NCBI GenBank assembly: GCA_018663165.1
Contig: JABJES010000039.1
Span: 1-7,446 of the forward strand
DNA: 7,446 nt
Origin: Rhodospirillaceae bacterium
GTDB taxonomy: Bacteria > Pseudomonadota > Alphaproteobacteria > UBA11136
Direction of reading: 5' to 3'
Positions 5,596 through 7,446 of this stretch are shown here, piece after piece. The translations under genes and the position numbers were made by a program. Under the pieces are notes generated by a model. The model did no database searches and was not told the origin of the DNA. It saw only the letters and a program-made list of their open reading frames with translations. How positions within the stretch are numbered: the stretch's first letter is position 1; the number at the start of each line of letters is the position of its first letter.

Positions 5596-5626
5596 CCGGC
5601 CGGGGAAACCTGGCCGGTTTTGTTTT
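5596..5626 (+). terminator. Strong intrinsic terminator after cytochrome c
   Basis: CCGGCCGGG (5596-5604) pairs with CCTGGCCGG (5609-5617) as a nine-bp stem with one G-T wobble, closed by a GAAA tetraloop (5605-5608) and followed by TTTTGTTTT (5618-5626). This is a textbook Rho-independent terminator 28 bp after the cytochrome stop. On the minus strand the stem is not followed by a T-run, so it does not serve the converging symporter well. Confidence 0.93.
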
Positions 5627-5650
5627 GGCCGCCCGGTAATTGCCGAACCG

Positions 5651-6946
5651 CTAGTCTATCTGCAACAGACCCGCGACCGGGTCTTTAAAGCAGGTTTCGT
5701 CAAAAGCCTTCTCGCTTTTGGCAACAACACAGGTTACCGCTGCATCACCGGTGATATTGACCGCCGTGCGCAGCATATCGAGCAACCGATCGACACCGAT
5801 AATCAAAGCCACCCCTTCAACAGGCAACCCGACCTGCAGCAAAACCATCGACAGCATGACAAGGCCAACGCCGGGAACACCCGCCGTCCCGATCGAAGCC
5901 AACGTCGCCGTGGCGATAATCATCAGATAATCGGTCATGCCCAAGCCAATGCCATAAACATTGGAAATGAAAACGGTGGCAACCCCCTGCATGATGGCGG
6001 TGCCATCCATATTTATGGTTGCACCGAGCGGCACCGTAAAGGCGGCAACGGAATTATCGACACCGAGCCGTTTTTCCACCGAGCGCAAGGTTACAGGGAT
6101 GGTCGCGTTACTGCTTGCCGTACTGAAAGCAAAAATCATCGCGGCGCGCATTTTCTGGAAAAATATCAACGGTGAAAGCCGGGCGACAAAAGCGATAAGC
6201 GACCCGTAACTGCAAAAAAAATGCACCCCAAGAGCAAGAACGACAACGGCAAAATACCCGAAGAGGGGGGCGATGACCTCAATCCCCTGGGTGGCGAAAG
6301 TTTTGCCGATCAGGCAGAAAACACCGATAGGCGCCAGCCACATGACGATCCCGACCATCTTCATGACAACTTCGTTGAGACTGGTGAAAAGATTGACGAC
6401 AGGCTGTCCGGCGTCACCGGAAAGAGTCAGCGAAATCCCAAAAATTATCGAGAAAACAATAAGTTGAAGCATGTTTCCCTGGGCCATGGCAGCAAAGGGA
6501 TTGCCGGGAATCATACCGATAAGAACCTTGCTCAGCGGTGGTGGTGGAGTGGGCTGGAAATCAGAATATCCGGAAGTGATCTGAAATCCTTCGCCCGGCG
6601 CAAAGATACTGGCAAGGACAAGGGCAATCGTGATCGCCATGGCTGTCGTCAAAAGATAAAGCGCCACCGTTTTGACGCCAATCCGTCCCAGGGCATGAAC
6701 GTCACCCAAAGACACCACACCGCAGACCAGTGAAACGAAGACCAGCGGCACCACCAGCATTTTCAGGGCGGTAACGAATATCTGACCAACTGTTCCGAAA
6801 AGCCCCTCAACAATCACACTCTGGAGAAAACCAGCAATTCCGCCAACATCTCCATTGGCCATATTAATGCCAATTCCGACCACGCCGCCGGCGAGCATGG
6901 CAAAAATAATCCGTCGTGTCAGTGTAAAGGCAGAGCCTTCAGTCAT
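5651..6946 (-). CDS. Dicarboxylate/amino acid:cation symporter (DAACS, GltPh/DctA family)
   Basis: An inner-membrane secondary transporter of 431 residues that imports an acidic substrate (aspartate, glutamate or a C4-dicarboxylate) with sodium ions or protons. The family signatures are in order: the serine-rich first re-entrant loop STASSNATIP at 275-284, the cation-site NMDGTA at 312-317, the second loop IGTAGVPG at 352-359, and the last helix DRLLDMLRTAVNITGD at 386-401. In the archaeal aspartate transporter GltPh the equivalents of D390, R393 and N397 here bind substrate and cation; the arginine supports a side-chain carboxylate ligand. A proline run PPPP (134-137) lies in the external loop before MIPGNPF. 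ATG 6946 is chosen because family N-termini are short and a G-rich AAGGGCGGGGGG precedes it; ATG 6970 in frame would add eight residues across that tract. It converges with cytochrome c and diverges from apt. Confidence 0.94.
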   Translation of the reverse strand: MTEGSAFTLTRRIIFAMLAGGVVGIGINMANGDVGGIAGFLQSVIVEGLFGTVGQIFVTALKMLVVPLVFVSLVCGVVSLGDVHALGRIGVKTVALYLLTTAMAITIALVLASIFAPGEGFQITSGYSDFQPTPPPPLSKVLIGMIPGNPFAAMAQGNMLQLIVFSIIFGISLTLSGDAGQPVVNLFTSLNEVVMKMVGIVMWLAPIGVFCLIGKTFATQGIEVIAPLFGYFAVVVLALGVHFFCSYGSLIAFVARLSPLIFFQKMRAAMIFAFSTASSNATIPVTLRSVEKRLGVDNSVAAFTVPLGATINMDGTAIMQGVATVFISNVYGIGLGMTDYLMIIATATLASIGTAGVPGVGLVMLSMVLLQVGLPVEGVALIIGVDRLLDMLRTAVNITGDAAVTCVVAKSEKAFDETCFKDPVAGLLQID

Positions 6947-6989
6947 TTTCCCCCCGCCCTTTTTATTCAATAACGCTCAACCCTGCCCG

Positions 6990-7018
6990 ATTCTGGAAAA
7001 CAGTGCAAATCCGAACAA
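6990..7018 (-). promoter_or_regulatory. Candidate promoter for the symporter
   Basis: On the minus strand TTGTTC (7018-7013) and CAGAAT (6995-6990) are 17 bp apart. The -10 matches four of six consensus bases and the -35 three. Initiation near 6983 would give a leader of about 37 nt before ATG 6946. This is the best match I can find in the 189-bp divergent gap, but it is weak. Confidence 0.3.
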
Positions 7019-7109
7019 ATCAGTATAGGAAACGGGTGCGGTTAAATTGCTCAAGAACCGCCAAGCCGCTACCATAACGGTATATTATTCAGGAATTAAC
7101 CTGACAAAA

Positions 7110-7126
7110 CCTTTGACCCAAAGGAG
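7110..7126 (+). promoter_or_regulatory. Ribosome binding site of apt inside a perfect short hairpin
   Basis: AAAGGAG (7120-7126), nine nt before the apt ATG, is an excellent Shine-Dalgarno sequence that decides the start. Its first half is the 3' arm of a perfect inverted repeat, CCTTTG (7110-7115) and CAAAGG (7119-7124), with a 3-nt ACC loop. If the hairpin forms it hides AAAGG. Such a short stem could melt easily, so regulation is only a possibility. Confidence 0.6.
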
Positions 7127-7135
7127 TCCCACTTC

Positions 7136-7446
7136 ATGGACCTCAAAGACCACATTCGCTCGATCCCTGATTTTCCCAAACCGGGCATTATGTTTTACGA
7201 CATTTCCACTCTGCTTGCCCATCCAGACGCCTGGCAGGTGGCCATGGGGCGGATGGCCAGAGCCATCGGGCCTTATCAACCCGACCTCCTTGCTGGCATC
7301 GAGTCCCGCGGCTTCCTGATCGCCGCCCCCCTGGCGCTGAAACTCGGCTGCGGGTTCACCATGTTGCGGAAAAAGGGCAAGCTTCCCGGCAAGACCATTC
7401 CCTATACCTATGATCTGGAATATGGCACCGACACCATCGAAATCCA
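7136..7446 (+). CDS. apt: Adenine phosphoribosyltransferase, N-terminal part (runs off right edge)
   Basis: Apt converts adenine and PRPP to AMP and diphosphate, the one-step cytoplasmic salvage of adenine. The 103 complete codons visible show the family opening MDLKDHIRSIPDFPKPGI with FYDIS (the usual F-R/Y-DI-S/T motif) at 20-24, the GIESRGFLIAAPLA segment at about 54-67 that lines the active site, and RKKGKLPG at 78-85 leading into the flexible loop region. Typical length is about 170-180 residues, so about 60% is present; the PRPP-binding VDD-ATGGT motif lies beyond the window. ATG 7136 has an ideal AAAGGAG nine nt upstream. It is divergent from the symporter. No purine-responsive riboswitch is visible in the 189-bp gap; the only leader structure is the short hairpin over the ribosome binding site. 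Confidence 0.96.
   Translation, partial: MDLKDHIRSIPDFPKPGIMFYDISTLLAHPDAWQVAMGRMARAIGPYQPDLLAGIESRGFLIAAPLALKLGCGFTMLRKKGKLPGKTIPYTYDLEYGTDTIEI

Noticed and set aside
5585..6733. Several plus-strand open frames opposite the symporter (up to 196 codons)
   Set aside because: All are antisense to a full-length, motif-complete transporter; their translations are low-complexity and rich in H, R, N and Q as expected of shadows.
7020..7109. CtrA-type TTAA-N7-TTAA site or purine riboswitch upstream of apt
   Set aside because: TTAA occurs but not at the required spacing, and no three-way-junction purine aptamer can be drawn.

Overview
This window looks like ordinary chromosomal DNA of an alphaproteobacterium of moderate GC content, probably near Rhodospirillales or a related marine order. 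Four things point that way: a DUF2336 protein (a family largely confined to Alphaproteobacteria); the arrangement of a DUF2007 gene and a COG4123 methyltransferase leading to glyQ, divergent from a long-chain polyprenyl diphosphate synthase; the TerB-like protein sequence; and the N-terminus of Apt. Genus is not resolved. I see no transposase, integrase, phage gene, CRISPR array or toxin-antitoxin pair.

Layout. Positions 1-1717 are a leftward cluster read from high to low coordinates: DUF2007 protein, COG4123 (TrmN6-like) methyltransferase, an 86-residue membrane-anchored four-cysteine protein, and glyQ, which runs off the left edge. The first three genes are translationally packed (an ATGA overlap, then TAG directly abutting ATG), so this is very likely one operon, and two of its four members act on tRNA. 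Divergent from it, positions 1850-3575 run rightward: ispB (TTG start) for the ubiquinone side chain, a complete tRNA-Pro(CGG) with encoded CCA, and a TerB-family protein. A DUF2336 gene (3590-4708, minus) converges on terB with only 14 bp between stops.

Positions 4709-5177 are the largest non-coding stretch (469 bp) and separate the divergent DUF2336 and cytochrome c genes. Then come a small periplasmic class I cytochrome c (5178-5567, plus) with a textbook terminator, a sodium- or proton-coupled dicarboxylate/acidic amino acid symporter (5651-6946, minus), and divergently the first 103 codons of apt (adenine salvage), which runs off the right edge.

How the genes work together: the left half concerns translation (GlyRS, tRNA modification, tRNA-Pro) and quinone synthesis; the right half concerns electron transport, carbon or amino acid uptake and purine salvage. 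No dedicated new multi-gene system is visible. The points most worth a second look are modest: the conserved-looking four-cysteine protein inside the glyQ operon with a perfect 15-bp tandem duplication, a hairpin that buries the apt ribosome binding site, the long leader of the cytochrome c gene, and the two poorly understood genes terB and DUF2336.
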